A stretch of DNA of 64,000 nucleotides. Source: M3007 sp031425155 (lineage in GTDB: Bacteria; Bacteroidota; Bacteroidia; Chitinophagales; Saprospiraceae). Below the pieces are notes generated by a model, which was not told where the DNA came from, searched no databases, and saw nothing but the letters and a program-made list of their open reading frames with translations. Of the stretch, positions 1 through 7,819 are shown piece by piece. The translations under genes and the position numbers were made by a program. Location: contig JANPIV010000036.1 in NCBI GenBank assembly GCA_031425155.1, positions 60,534-124,533 of the forward strand, in the 5' to 3' direction. The stretch's first letter is position 1. Each line of letters starts with the position of its first letter.

Positions 1-106
1 TGAGTTGGTCGTCTTTATGTTTACTGATTAATTCCATTAAACTATCCAATGTTTCCATTGAACTGGACGTAATCATTCTTTTAAGGTCGGCTTTGGCAAG
101 TCCCAT
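1..106 (-). CDS. Hypothetical protein, N-terminal fragment cut by window edge
   Basis: Reading leftwards from ATG at 104-106 there is an uninterrupted frame to the window edge, giving about 35 residues beginning MGLAKADLKRMITSSSMETL and continuing with alternating acidic, basic and leucine positions, so probably helical. No signal peptide. The C-terminus lies outside the window. The short amphipathic start resembles the small effector-associated helical domains that Bacteroidota attach to conflict-system proteins, and its neighbour on the same strand carries a TIR-like domain, but the fragment is too short to assign. It could equally be an ordinary small helical protein. Confidence 0.5.
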   Translation of the reverse strand, partial: MGLAKADLKRMITSSSMETLDSLMELISKHKDDQL

Positions 107-138
107 AGCGCATTTCGTTTTATATATTAGAATTTCCT

Positions 139-228
139 GAGGATGCGAGGATTTGAGTATTTGACCAAAGCACTCGGTAACCGGGTTTTTTCAACATTCT
201 CGACTTCTCAACCTTTACCCTTAAAACT
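139..228. repeat. Dispersed GAGTATTTGA-type repeat, copy A
   Basis: The stretch carries GAGGATGCGAGGATTTGAG, a TATTTGACCAAAGCACT segment and a CATTCTCGACTTCTCAACC segment. Related words recur at 2695-2790 and 62946-63030, and the CATTCTC/CTCCAC-rich tail recurs near 2885 and 63060. The repeat lies just past the 3' end of the minus-strand gene that ends at 221. Confidence 0.5.
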
Positions 229-2626
229 TCCTCCCCGACCGATCCACCACTGTCGCACTCGCCTGCTGCGTGCCGTACATCACCACATCCTGCACATTGA
301 CGTGCGGCGGACGGGTGGTCATGAAATAAATAACCTCGGCTACATCGGCAGCCCGCAGCGGCTGAAAATCTTCATACACTTTCGCCCGTTCTGCGTCGCC
401 ATCGAAGCGATTCAGCGCAAACTCCGTCTCTTCCACATGGCCGGGACTGACCTGGCTCACGCGGATATTATATTTATGCAAATCCAGCCGCATCGCCTGC
501 GTGAGCGCGTCCACCGCGAATTTGGTGGCGCAATATACATTACCATTGGGATACACTTCTTTGCCGGCAATAGAACCAATATTGATAATATGACCGCGCC
601 GACGCTGCACCATACCCGGCGATACGGCCCGCGTCACATAGAGCAAGCCTTTTATGTTGGTATCAATCATGGTCTCCCAGTGATCCAGCGCACCTTCTTG
701 AATGGGCGAAAAGCCCTTGGCCAGGCCCGCATTATTGACCAGAATATCCACGTTTTGCCAGCCTTCGGGCAGGTTCGTCAGCGCGGCTTCCACCGCACCG
801 GAGTCGCGCACATCGAACGGCAGGATGAGCACGTCACTCTGCTGTTCGGTTTCCAGTTCCGTTTTCAAAAGCACCAGCCGCTCTAAGCGACGGCCCGTGA
901 GAATGAGGCGGTGCCCCTCGCGGGCAAATATTTCGGCAGTAGCGCGGCCAATGCCCGAAGTAGCCCCGGTGATGAGCACCGTGAGCACCTCGCGTGGTGC
1001 CCGAAAAGGCTGATACGAAGGGGTTGGCTCGACGGGCAAGGGTTCCTCCACCGCAGTTTCCTGCAGGGTGGGCGGTGGCAGCGGACCCGACGAGAATTCG
1101 CGGTCGAACTCCTCCGTGCGCAGGTTCGGCTGGATGGAAGTGGCACGGTGATACCAGCCTTCGGCCTGGACTGGCTGACCACCCTGGGCACTGGTTTTGG
1201 CCAGGGCCAAATGCACTTCGGCATCGTTTGGATTGATTTCCAGGGCTTTCTGCAAATAACTGACCGCCGTCTCGCGGTAATCGCGCAGGTGTTCGCTGGT
1301 CATCAGCCCGAGTTTCCGGTAGATGTCCGGGTACTCAGGGTCGAGTTCTGCGGTGCGATCCCAGCAATATTTGGCAAAAAGATAGTCGCCTTTTTCGACG
1401 GCCATTTCGCCCATCAATTCGTACGACCGGGCTTCCCCAGTTTCCGCCGCGGGCGTATCTTCCAGGTCATCAGCAAAGGTGTCGTCGTAGTTCGCCAGCA
1501 CCTCCGCGTCGGTGCTCAAAGCAGGCAACGTCTCCGGTTCTTCGACGGGTGCACTGTATTTTTCCAAGGCCAGGGCGTATTCTTTTTGCAGATTCTCGTG
1601 GTCGGGATGTTCTTCCAAAGCCAGTTGAAACAGTTCCAGGCCGCGTTCGGTATGGCCTCTTTCCAGCCAAAACCAGGCGTCGCGGATGGTAATTTCCATT
1701 TCTGCCCGCTCTTCCGGGGTTTCTTCGTGGAGCATTGGCTCAGTCGGGAAAACCTCCGGGATTTCCGCTTCCGCTTCTGCCTCCACCTCCGCTTCTGCTT
1801 CGACTTCTGGCTCGGTCGGTTCGGGCGCGTCGAAAGTCGGCTCTTCTATTGTTTCGGTGGGTGCTTCCACTTCCGCCAATTCGGCGACTGGTTCGTCGGC
1901 AACCGGCTCGACGGGCAGCAGTTCGGTGGTCTCCGCCGGGGTTGGCGTCAACGGGCCGGACAAAGCAGGCACTTCGGCTATACCCACGGACGGCGCGGCC
2001 TCTCCATGCACCTGCGAGGTCTGTTGATCCAAAGCGGCCAGGCGACGATACTGCCCATGCCAGTCGGACAGGCCGAATTTTTGGAAAAACAGCGCGAAAT
2101 CGTTGGCTTCCAGTTGCTCTTCGGTGTAGTAACCGGCATCGCGCAGGGCAGAGATGAGGTCGCCCATCTGGTTGGCAATGCCGCGTACCTGATCCAGTGC
2201 CTGATTAAGCACTTCTTTTTCTTCTTCCGATGCCTGTTGATGGAGCGTACTGAGTTCGAGCCAGGCATTTTGCCAGTAATTCATGTACTGCAAGGCGTGT
2301 ACCATGCGGTCAATATGCGTCGCCACGGGCTGCCCGTCCGCGTCTTTGCCATCACTGAGAATCAGTAACAGGCGATCCTCGCGTACCAATTGTTGCACGG
2401 TGGGCAACAGGCCGATCATGCAAAAGCGATTTTTCAGCAAATTATCGGTGAGCAGCAAGATTACCGGCTCCTGGTTGGCGCGCAGGTACTCATTGAAAGC
2501 ACCGGGAGCCAGATCGGGCAGATCAGTAACATGCTCGAAAGGAATGCCGATACGGCTTAATTTATGGTCGAGGTAAGATGCCAGTTCGGCATTGTCGTGG
2601 CAATAGGCAAGCAGAATGCGATTCAT
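221..2626 (-). CDS. TIR-like / TPR / short-chain dehydrogenase fusion protein
   Basis: An 801-residue cytoplasmic fusion. Residues 1-130 look like a TIR-type alpha/beta domain (ILLAYCHDNAELASYLDHKL, then a hydrophobic strand VILLLTD). Residues 200-300 are an acidic Glu/Ala/Pro linker with EAEVEAEAEAE runs. Residues 305-510 contain TPR-like helices (AEVHLALAKTSAQGG). Residues 547-801 form a complete classical short-chain dehydrogenase: TGATSGIG at 553-560, NNAG at 631-634, catalytic Ser685, Tyr698 and Lys702. The dehydrogenase part resembles the YdfG/serine 3-dehydrogenase group and probably uses NADP(H). In the TIR-like part the spot where NAD-cleaving TIR enzymes carry Glu (WCxxE) reads FCMIG, so NADase activity is doubtful. 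The start is the first ATG after upstream stops; the gene stands alone. Confidence 0.8.
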   Translation of the reverse strand: MNRILLAYCHDNAELASYLDHKLSRIGIPFEHVTDLPDLAPGAFNEYLRANQEPVILLLTDNLLKNRFCMIGLLPTVQQLVREDRLLLILSDGKDADGQPVATHIDRMVHALQYMNYWQNAWLELSTLHQQASEEEKEVLNQALDQVRGIANQMGDLISALRDAGYYTEEQLEANDFALFFQKFGLSDWHGQYRRLAALDQQTSQVHGEAAPSVGIAEVPALSGPLTPTPAETTELLPVEPVADEPVAELAEVEAPTETIEEPTFDAPEPTEPEVEAEAEVEAEAEAEIPEVFPTEPMLHEETPEERAEMEITIRDAWFWLERGHTERGLELFQLALEEHPDHENLQKEYALALEKYSAPVEEPETLPALSTDAEVLANYDDTFADDLEDTPAAETGEARSYELMGEMAVEKGDYLFAKYCWDRTAELDPEYPDIYRKLGLMTSEHLRDYRETAVSYLQKALEINPNDAEVHLALAKTSAQGGQPVQAEGWYHRATSIQPNLRTEEFDREFSSGPLPPPTLQETAVEEPLPVEPTPSYQPFRAPREVLTVLITGATSGIGRATAEIFAREGHRLILTGRRLERLVLLKTELETEQQSDVLILPFDVRDSGAVEAALTNLPEGWQNVDILVNNAGLAKGFSPIQEGALDHWETMIDTNIKGLLYVTRAVSPGMVQRRRGHIINIGSIAGKEVYPNGNVYCATKFAVDALTQAMRLDLHKYNIRVSQVSPGHVEETEFALNRFDGDAERAKVYEDFQPLRAADVAEVIYFMTTRPPHVNVQDVVMYGTQQASATVVDRSGRKF

Positions 2627-2936
2627 CTATCGGTTGGGTGTGGATGTTAGTAGGGGCAACCCTTGCGGTTGCCCTGAATATATTATGGCGAATTTGAGGA
2701 TTTGAAGATGCGAGTATTTGAGGATTTGACCAAAATACTTGATAGTCAGGTCATTGATCAAATACTCGCGTCTTCCATCCTGCAAAAACTAAATTATCGG
2801 GTAATTATTTTGTTTGGTTATCAGCAACGCAGAGCGGTTTTGAACAGAGTACGTCCATAACGGGCTGATGACCAAATTTTTCTCCACTTTTCGACATTCT
2901 CCACCTCTCCACTTTTAATCATTCCCCCATTCATCA
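2627..2936. other. Intergenic stretch with repeat copy B
   Basis: No gene is seen. It contains copy B of the GAGTATTTGA repeat (2695-2790), whose arms AGATGCGAGTATTTGA and TCAAATACTCGCGTCTTC are nearly complementary and could form a hairpin. A CTCCAC-rich stretch follows near 2880-2915. The last 20 bases are ATTCAT/CATTATT words that run into the 3' end of the next minus-strand gene. Confidence 0.5.
2695..2790. repeat. Dispersed GAGTATTTGA-type repeat, copy B (palindromic)
   Basis: The copy contains GATGCGAGTATTTGAGGATT, then an ACTTGATAGTCAGGTCATTG segment, then the complementary arm TCAAATACTCGCGTCTTCC. The middle segment is nearly the same as the one in the copy at 62946-63030 (ACTTGACAATCAGGTAATTG), which shows common origin rather than chance similarity. 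Confidence 0.6.
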
Positions 2937-4244
2937 TTATTCATTATTCATCCCCTTCATTAATTCCTCAAACTCCTGTTTGAAAGTCCCATACTTACTG
3001 GTCGCCGGGCCATCGAATCCGGTGTGGATGCGACGCACCTGGTTGTTTTTATCCAGAATAATCATGGTCGGGAAAGCCATCACGTGGTTGAGGTTGGGAA
3101 ATACCCGCTCCGCTTCGGCAGTGCTGGCGGCTCCGGCATAGACTATTTCAAATGGTATGCCCATTTCTTTTTTGTACTCCGCGAGGTGGGCATTTATCTT
3201 CGCCGGGTCTTTGCCGCGCTCGAACGAAAAACCGACAATGGCCAGTTTTTCGGCCATATTTGGGTTGTTTTTCAAGTATTCGGTGAGGAAATTCTGTTCA
3301 TCGCGGCAATTGGGGCACCAGGTACCCATGATCGTAAAAATTTTAATTTTTCCGTCAAACGCCGGTCCCGGAAACGTCACGTTGCTGCCCTGTGGGTTGG
3401 GCAGCGAAAAAGCGAGGTTGCCAGCGTTCGTTTTTAGTTGGGTGAGCGAATCGGCATTGCCGAGGTGAAAATTGGGATCGCGCCAACTGGTAAACAACGT
3501 GCGTGAATGGGTGCCCGACCGGAATTCTCCCTGCAAACTATCGCCCTGCACACTGCCGGAAAACAGAAAAGCATGGGAACCATCGAAGCAGGAAAGCCAA
3601 AATTTATGGCCCTGCATGGTACCTTCCAAAAAACGATAATCGCCGGTTTCGGTGCGGAAAGTGCCTTCCAGGTGGTTGTCTTTTTGCTGAAATTCGCCGA
3701 CCGCCTTTTCCGGTTCGGGTTTTTCCACGCCAAACAGCGTCGCCCATTCGCCCGATAAATCTTTGGTGGGCGGTACATTCAGGGAAGTAAAGCGATAGTT
3801 ACGACCGGCATTGGCATAAAAAGGAATGCGATAATTCTCCTTGGTGGTGACCACCCACTCGCCCTGCATCACGCCGCCGCGAATCTCCGCGTGGATATAG
3901 GTCTGATACTCAGGGAAATAAATGTTCATCGTGTCGCGGGCTTGGGTGCGGTCGCGTCCGTAGCGGATGCTGTCGCAATGGATGCGTTCCGAACCGTTGA
4001 TGAAGTCCACCGTGAAACGCTCGTCGTCCAGGTATTTTATTTCAAAATTGAAAGGAAGTTCCCCGGCGTTGAACTGATCGGTCAGCAGCACCACCGTATC
4101 TTTTTTATTGACCGCCATTTGAAACTTCTCCAGCACCAATACACCGCGCCAGATACCGGGTGCTACGCGCGTAAAAGAGGAATTGGCGGTGACACAACCG
4201 GCCAAAATGAGCACTAAACCACTGAAAAACAAATATTTGTACAT
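2937..4244 (-). CDS. TlpA-type thioredoxin-fold lipoprotein
   Basis: This 435-residue predicted lipoprotein has a signal peptide with lipobox LAGC (Cys17). Residues 30-280 are beta-rich and of unknown function (repeated motifs such as LEGTFRTETGDY). Residues about 285-430 are a TlpA/ResA-like thioredoxin domain with the active site TWCPNC (Cys310 and Cys313), followed by IVGFSFERGKDPAKI and the cis-Pro region AFPTMIILD. Such proteins reduce disulfides in the periplasm or on the outer-membrane-facing side. The N-terminal part recalls the DUF4369-type extension common in Bacteroidota thioredoxin lipoproteins. The last residues (GMNNE and stop) are encoded inside an AATGAATAATGA-type repeat. It is monocistronic as far as can be seen. 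Confidence 0.85.
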   Translation of the reverse strand: MYKYLFFSGLVLILAGCVTANSSFTRVAPGIWRGVLVLEKFQMAVNKKDTVVLLTDQFNAGELPFNFEIKYLDDERFTVDFINGSERIHCDSIRYGRDRTQARDTMNIYFPEYQTYIHAEIRGGVMQGEWVVTTKENYRIPFYANAGRNYRFTSLNVPPTKDLSGEWATLFGVEKPEPEKAVGEFQQKDNHLEGTFRTETGDYRFLEGTMQGHKFWLSCFDGSHAFLFSGSVQGDSLQGEFRSGTHSRTLFTSWRDPNFHLGNADSLTQLKTNAGNLAFSLPNPQGSNVTFPGPAFDGKIKIFTIMGTWCPNCRDEQNFLTEYLKNNPNMAEKLAIVGFSFERGKDPAKINAHLAEYKKEMGIPFEIVYAGAASTAEAERVFPNLNHVMAFPTMIILDKNNQVRRIHTGFDGPATSKYGTFKQEFEELMKGMNNE

Positions 4245-4360
4245 AAAGACGTATTTTGACCGGCAAAAGTAGCGTAGCGAAAACGGGAAAAGTCATTTGG
4301 GGTTTAAAAAAGGTGGAGGAGAAATTAAAGGGCAATTTCGGATTTCTGCAAACACTGGCT

Positions 4361-4368
4361 TACTTTTG
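4361..4368 (+). promoter_or_regulatory. TAnnTTTG -7 box for the PspC gene
   Basis: TACTTTTG lies 35 bases before the ATG at 4403 and matches the Bacteroidota sigma-A -7 consensus TAnnTTTG. No convincing -33 TTTG is seen about 19 bases upstream. Confidence 0.5.
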
Positions 4369-4402
4369 TAAGGTATTCCATAAAATCTCAATTTAATAGC
4401 TC

Positions 4403-4624
4403 ATGCTCCATAACTGGTTCAAAGATTTGATCGAGCGGCACGCTTTCGGGGTGTGCCAATATCTGGGCGACAAAATGCACGTGGCACCCGCCGCGGTACG
4501 TAAGTACTTCATTTATACGTCTTTCATTGCGATGGGTTCGCCGCTCATCATCTACCTGGTGGTGGCTTTCTGGATGAATATCCGCCATTATATCCGGCGA
4601 GGGCGTAGCACCATTTGGGAGTAG
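4403..4624 (+). CDS. PspC-domain membrane protein
   Basis: A 73-residue protein with the layout of a PspC domain: FGVCQYLGDKMHVAPAAVRKY followed by one hydrophobic segment (FIYTSFIAMGSPLIIYLVVAFWM, about residues 34-57) and a basic tail. PspC proteins sit in the inner membrane and take part in envelope-stress responses; no PspA or PspB partner is visible here, and Bacteroidota commonly carry stand-alone PspC proteins. The start is supported by the promoter-like TACTTTTG box 35 bases upstream. It faces away from the lipoprotein gene on the other side and is followed by a long inverted repeat. Confidence 0.8.
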   Translation: MLHNWFKDLIERHAFGVCQYLGDKMHVAPAAVRKYFIYTSFIAMGSPLIIYLVVAFWMNIRHYIRRGRSTIWE

Positions 4625-4640
4625 CGGCGGGGTTTGGCCG

Positions 4641-4766
4641 CCAATGGTGTTGATTTTAAGGTTTTTGACAGGATTTACAAGATAAAACAGGATGAAATGT
4701 ACTCGACTAAATCCTGCAAATCCTGTCAAAAAACTGTATCGCAGTACTATTGGTCAACACCATTGG
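4641..4766. repeat. 126-bp nested inverted repeat
   Basis: Outer arms CCAATGGTGTTGA (4641-4653) and TCAACACCATTGG (4754-4766) are perfect complements. Inner arms TTTTTGACAGGATTT (4662-4676) and AAATCCTGTCAAAAA (4718-4732) are also perfect. The middle repeats CAGGAT/ATCCTG words. The GACAGGATTT word family is common in intergenic DNA of many bacteria. It lies 3' of the PspC gene and could act as a terminator or be a small mobile palindrome. Confidence 0.75.
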
Positions 4767-4867
4767 ACTAAACCCATCGGCACAAAATCCCGAATCGGGT
4801 AAAAAATTCCCCATGTTTCGTCCGGCTTATTTTTTTCTGGTTTTTCGGCGAACTAAACACCTACACT

Positions 4868-4993
4868 ATGCAAGGACCTTTTCGCTCCCTATTGGCTGGA
4901 GTTGCTGCCTGGAAACTCGGCGGCGGCTGCTTTTCTACCATCATCATCTTTTTCATTGTTTACTGGATGCTTGGCTACGCTAACTGCGGGTAG
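4868..4993 (+). CDS. Small membrane protein, 41 residues
   Basis: ATG at 4868 opens a 41-codon frame ending TAG at 4991-4993. The product begins MQGPFRSLLAGVAAWKLGGG, continues CFSTIIIFFIVYWMLGY and ends ANCG. It has one hydrophobic helix (about residues 22-37) preceded by a Gly-rich turn and a basic N-terminal patch, so it should insert once in the inner membrane. A strong hairpin terminator (5014-5044) lies 21 bases past the stop, which supports a real transcription unit. Its function is unknown. The recall of similar Gly-Gly-Gly-Cys microproteins in related genomes is an impression, not a search result. Confidence 0.6.
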   Translation: MQGPFRSLLAGVAAWKLGGGCFSTIIIFFIVYWMLGYANCG

Positions 4994-5013
4994 TAAACAA
5001 TTATTATGGGCGT

Positions 5014-5044
5014 GGCCCGCTTCCGAATGTCTCGGAAGCGGGCC
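5014..5044. terminator. Bidirectional hairpin terminator
   Basis: GGCCCGCTTCCGA (5014-5026) and TCGGAAGCGGGCC (5032-5044) form a perfect 13-bp stem with a 5-base loop between the small plus-strand gene and the convergent gene ending at 5071. A near-copy of this hairpin occurs at 6649-6682. Confidence 0.8.
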
Positions 5045-5070
5045 GCTGGCTTTTGTGGAGAAATGATTTT

Positions 5071-5796
5071 TTATTTTTTCAACTTATACCCCACCGTCAG
5101 CCACATTTTGAAGGGGTTGTAAGTGTCTGCTTTTTGTTGTAGAAACGGATGATTTTGGTCGCGGAGAAGGGCATAGTTAAAGATCACATCATCTACTTTA
5201 TTGAAATAAAGTGCTCGACAAGAGAGGGCTATTTGCAGCCTGCTATTAATGTTAAAACCCAGTCCAGGGTTGATTTCAAGACTGTTCCATTCCATCTTAT
5301 ATTTTGTAAATCTTTTGCCAGGAATATAGCTATTAACTAAGACGCTTTTTCTAAAATTAATATTTGTTAAAGCACAGAGTCGTAAATAAAATTTGCCTAA
5401 AGAAACTTTGGTTACAAAAGGTAAGACCAATTTGTTAATCGTATATTTTTTGATATATCTTTGTTCATACGTATTTCCGCCGTTTAATTTTGAATGAGCA
5501 AATGGCCTACCAAACGAAGTATTATTCTCTGCATAGCCGATACCTGCGTTTATTTGTAAGAAAGACCATTTAAATACTCTTTTTTCCACATACAATATCA
5601 GGTCATAGTCAAGTTTCTTGGGATTGCGTTTCAACAGTCTTTCAGCTTGCGGGAATTTAAATAGCCGCCTATCTTGTTCTCCCAAAGCAACACCACCTAC
5701 TATGTAGGTATTGTGCAATATGCCTTGGCCAATCAAACTTGATGTAGAAAAGAGGAACAAAACCAAAATTGTTAATATGTATTTTATCTGGCACAT
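5071..5796 (-). CDS. Secreted barrel-like hypothetical protein (tandem paralogue 1)
   Basis: A 241-residue protein with an N-terminal signal peptide (ILTILVLFLFSTSSLIGQG, cleavage near residue 24). The rest is rich in alternating hydrophobic strands with aromatic ends and closes with MWLTVGYKLKK, the sort of ending found in small outer-membrane beta-barrels. It is a clear paralogue of the next gene: both have GILxNTYIVxGxALGxQDRR after the signal peptide and an almost identical last 20 residues (DTYNPFKMWLTVGYKLKK here). The coding DNA is markedly AT-richer than neighbouring genes, hinting at transfer or relaxed selection. Function unknown. Confidence 0.75.
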   Translation of the reverse strand: MCQIKYILTILVLFLFSTSSLIGQGILHNTYIVGGVALGEQDRRLFKFPQAERLLKRNPKKLDYDLILYVEKRVFKWSFLQINAGIGYAENNTSFGRPFAHSKLNGGNTYEQRYIKKYTINKLVLPFVTKVSLGKFYLRLCALTNINFRKSVLVNSYIPGKRFTKYKMEWNSLEINPGLGFNINSRLQIALSCRALYFNKVDDVIFNYALLRDQNHPFLQQKADTYNPFKMWLTVGYKLKK

Positions 5797-5811
5797 GGTA
5801 GTATAATAAAT

Positions 5812-5845
5812 TGGCAGTTGTCACTTATAAAAGCGACAACTGCCA
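5812..5845 (-). terminator. Hairpin between the tandem paralogues
   Basis: TGGCAGTTGTC (5812-5822) and GACAACTGCCA (5835-5845) form a perfect 11-bp stem with a 12-base loop, placed after the stop of the upstream minus-strand paralogue and before the start of the next one. Confidence 0.65.
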
Positions 5846-5854
5846 GCCAATGAA

Positions 5855-6574
5855 TTATTTTTTCAACTTATACCCCACCGTCAGCCACATTTTGAAGGGA
5901 TTGAAGGTGTCAGTTTTTTGTTGTAAGAATTCGGGATAAGGTTCATCAAAGAGTAAATTGAAGAATTTCACTTTGTCTATTTCATTAAAATTGAACCCTC
6001 GACAACTGAGGGAAATTCGTATTCTATTATTGCATTGAAAACCAACCCCAGGATTGATCTCCACACTATGCCACGCAAATTGCTGTTGCGTAGTCCTCTT
6101 TCCATTGCCAAGATTAAGAACACTTTTCCTAAACCTACTTGCTGGTATGACAGTGATCTGAAAATATAATTTCTTAAAATACACTTTACCTGAAATAGGT
6201 GCTGTAATTTTATTTATGCTATATTTTTTAATATGCCTTATTTCTAGTGTGTATCCATCTCCCAGTGCTGAATGAGAGTAGGGTCTGCTAAAAATTGTGT
6301 TATTTTCCGCATAACCAATACCAGCATCCAACTGAAAAAACTTATGCTTAAAAACCCTTTTCTCCATATAAAAAGTCCATTCATTATCGAGTTTTTGGGG
6401 ATTACTTGCTAATACCTGCTTTGCACGAGGATATTGGAACATACGCCGGTCTTGCCCTCCTAAGGCAGCACCAGCTACTATGTAGGTATTTTGCAATATG
6501 CCTTGGCCAGATAAATGTGGCAGCGCAACGACCCACAAAAGCAAACTTAAAAGGAAGTGTTTGATGTAATGCAT
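5855..6574 (-). CDS. Secreted barrel-like hypothetical protein (tandem paralogue 2)
   Basis: A 239-residue paralogue of the 5071-5796 product, with signal peptide (FLLSLLLWVVALPHLSGQG), GILQNTYIVAGAALGGQDRR, matching strand pattern (IGYAENNTIFSRPYSHS against IGYAENNTSFGRPFAHS) and a near-identical C-terminus (TFNPFKMWLTVGYKLKK). The most conserved parts are the two ends. It is likely an outer-membrane or periplasmic barrel of unknown function. Codon use is AT-rich like its twin. The pair arose by tandem duplication, and each copy is followed by its own hairpin, so they are probably separate transcripts. Confidence 0.75.
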   Translation of the reverse strand: MHYIKHFLLSLLLWVVALPHLSGQGILQNTYIVAGAALGGQDRRMFQYPRAKQVLASNPQKLDNEWTFYMEKRVFKHKFFQLDAGIGYAENNTIFSRPYSHSALGDGYTLEIRHIKKYSINKITAPISGKVYFKKLYFQITVIPASRFRKSVLNLGNGKRTTQQQFAWHSVEINPGVGFQCNNRIRISLSCRGFNFNEIDKVKFFNLLFDEPYPEFLQQKTDTFNPFKMWLTVGYKLKK

Positions 6575-6648
6575 GAATACGAAATTTGAATTTCAAAATA
6601 AGACGGTGTTTGCCCATAAAATAGTTGGTAACCTCTAATGAAATTAAC

Positions 6649-6682
6649 ATGGCCCGCTCCCGAAAACACTCGGAAGCGGGCC
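6649..6682 (-). terminator. Hairpin terminator of the sugar isomerase-like gene
   Basis: ATGGCCCGCTCCCGA and TCGGAAGCGGGCCAT pair over 15 positions. The single deviation becomes a G-U pair only in minus-strand RNA, which assigns it to the minus-strand gene ending at 6738. It is a near-copy of the hairpin at 5014-5044. Confidence 0.7.
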
Positions 6683-6702
6683 ATTGCCATTATATGGTGT
6701 CA

Positions 6703-6735
6703 CCAAAGACTAAAGACCAAAATCTAAAGACCAGA
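6703..6735. repeat. CCAAAGACT-type word repeat
   Basis: Short words CCAAAGACTAAAGACC and TCTAAAGACCAG follow one another directly after the stop of the sugar isomerase-like gene. The same nine-base word (AGTCTTTGG/CCAAAGACT) forms a larger array at 55938-56071. Confidence 0.5.
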
Positions 6736-6737
6736 AA

Positions 6738-7640
6738 CTACACCTTCAACGCCTTCAAATTATCCAGACTCCGCGCCACACCTTTCATCGGTGTAGTCAG
6801 ATAATTTTCCAGTTCCACAATAACATACTTTAACCCGGCTTGGGACCGCTGCGCGAGGATACTCTTGAAGTCAATCGTGCCATCGCCAAACTCGATGGAG
6901 GGGTGCTTGTCGGCGGCGGACATATCCTTGGCGTGGCAGAGTTCGAAACGACCCGGATATTTTTTGAAATAATCCAGCGGCTTGAAGCCTGCAAACTCCA
7001 CCCAGTAAATGTCCATTTCCATCGTCATCAGTTTCGGGTCCACTTCTTCCAACAGCCAATCGTACATAATACGTCCGTCCGCTCCTTTGGTCTTGAACTC
7101 AAAATCATGGTTGTGGTAGCCGAATTTCAACCCGGCCTTTTTAGCATACTCCCCGGCGGCAGTAAAGGCCTTCATCAGTTCGGGCAGTTTCTTGCGGTCT
7201 TCGTCGCCCGTCCAGGGATTGATAAGGTATTTCTGGCCTACCGAGGCCGCCGCATCAATGACTTTCTTGGCGCGGTCAGAAAGCATTTTCGTGGCCGGGT
7301 CGTAGTCGGCCAACGTGATAGCCGAATGACTGCTGGGCATTTTCAAACCATTGTCTTTCAACAACTTCGCAAAGTCTTTCAGCGACAGGCCAAAGATTTT
7401 GTCGGTTTTGGCATCGTAACCAAAGCTCTCTACTTCTTTGTAGCCCATCGCCGCCAGCGCTTTGATGGTACCGGCGGCATCTTTGTTCATGTCCTCGCGG
7501 ACGCTCCAGAGTTGCAGGCCAATGTGCTTGGTTTTAAAATAATTTTCGGCAGTAGTCAGCAGGTTGGGGGAGAGGGCCGTGCCCGCCAGTGCTACGCCAG
7601 AGACTTGCAGGAAACGGCGTCGGGAAAAATGATCGTTCAT
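6738..7640 (-). CDS. Tat-exported sugar phosphate isomerase/epimerase-like protein
   Basis: A 300-residue xylose-isomerase-like TIM-barrel protein. The start chosen is ATG at 7640, because it gives a twin-arginine signal, SRRRFLQVSGVALAGTAL; longer frames upstream add residues with no signal logic. The barrel shows typical motifs: IGLQLWSVREDM, then AMGYKEVESFGY, FGYHNHDFEF with metal-binding-type His/Asp/Glu, MEMDIYWVEFAG, LCHAKDM and VIVELENY near the end. Such proteins are usual in Bacteroidota sugar metabolism near dehydrogenases, but the substrate cannot be told from sequence. It is transcribed away from glgA; both starts share about 180 bp of upstream DNA. Confidence 0.85.
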   Translation of the reverse strand: MNDHFSRRRFLQVSGVALAGTALSPNLLTTAENYFKTKHIGLQLWSVREDMNKDAAGTIKALAAMGYKEVESFGYDAKTDKIFGLSLKDFAKLLKDNGLKMPSSHSAITLADYDPATKMLSDRAKKVIDAAASVGQKYLINPWTGDEDRKKLPELMKAFTAAGEYAKKAGLKFGYHNHDFEFKTKGADGRIMYDWLLEEVDPKLMTMEMDIYWVEFAGFKPLDYFKKYPGRFELCHAKDMSAADKHPSIEFGDGTIDFKSILAQRSQAGLKYVIVELENYLTTPMKGVARSLDNLKALKV

Positions 7641-7819
7641 AATTGAGCGGATGTAAAGGTGAATGTGAATACTTCGGGACGAAAGTCCAAATTTTTTTTG
7701 GAAAGAACGGAAGCATTGTCTGTATTTTACCCGCGCTTTCGGTGAGCACATTGTTCCGACGAAAAATCGGCAGGCACTGTGCTCCATTTCACTATTGCTT
7801 TTCGTCTTTTAACGCGTCT

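Noticed and set aside
911..2368. Long plus-strand frame of 485 codons opposite the TIR/TPR/dehydrogenase gene
   Set aside because: It is antisense to a gene with clear domains; its translation is low-complexity Arg/Phe/Gly without any family motif.
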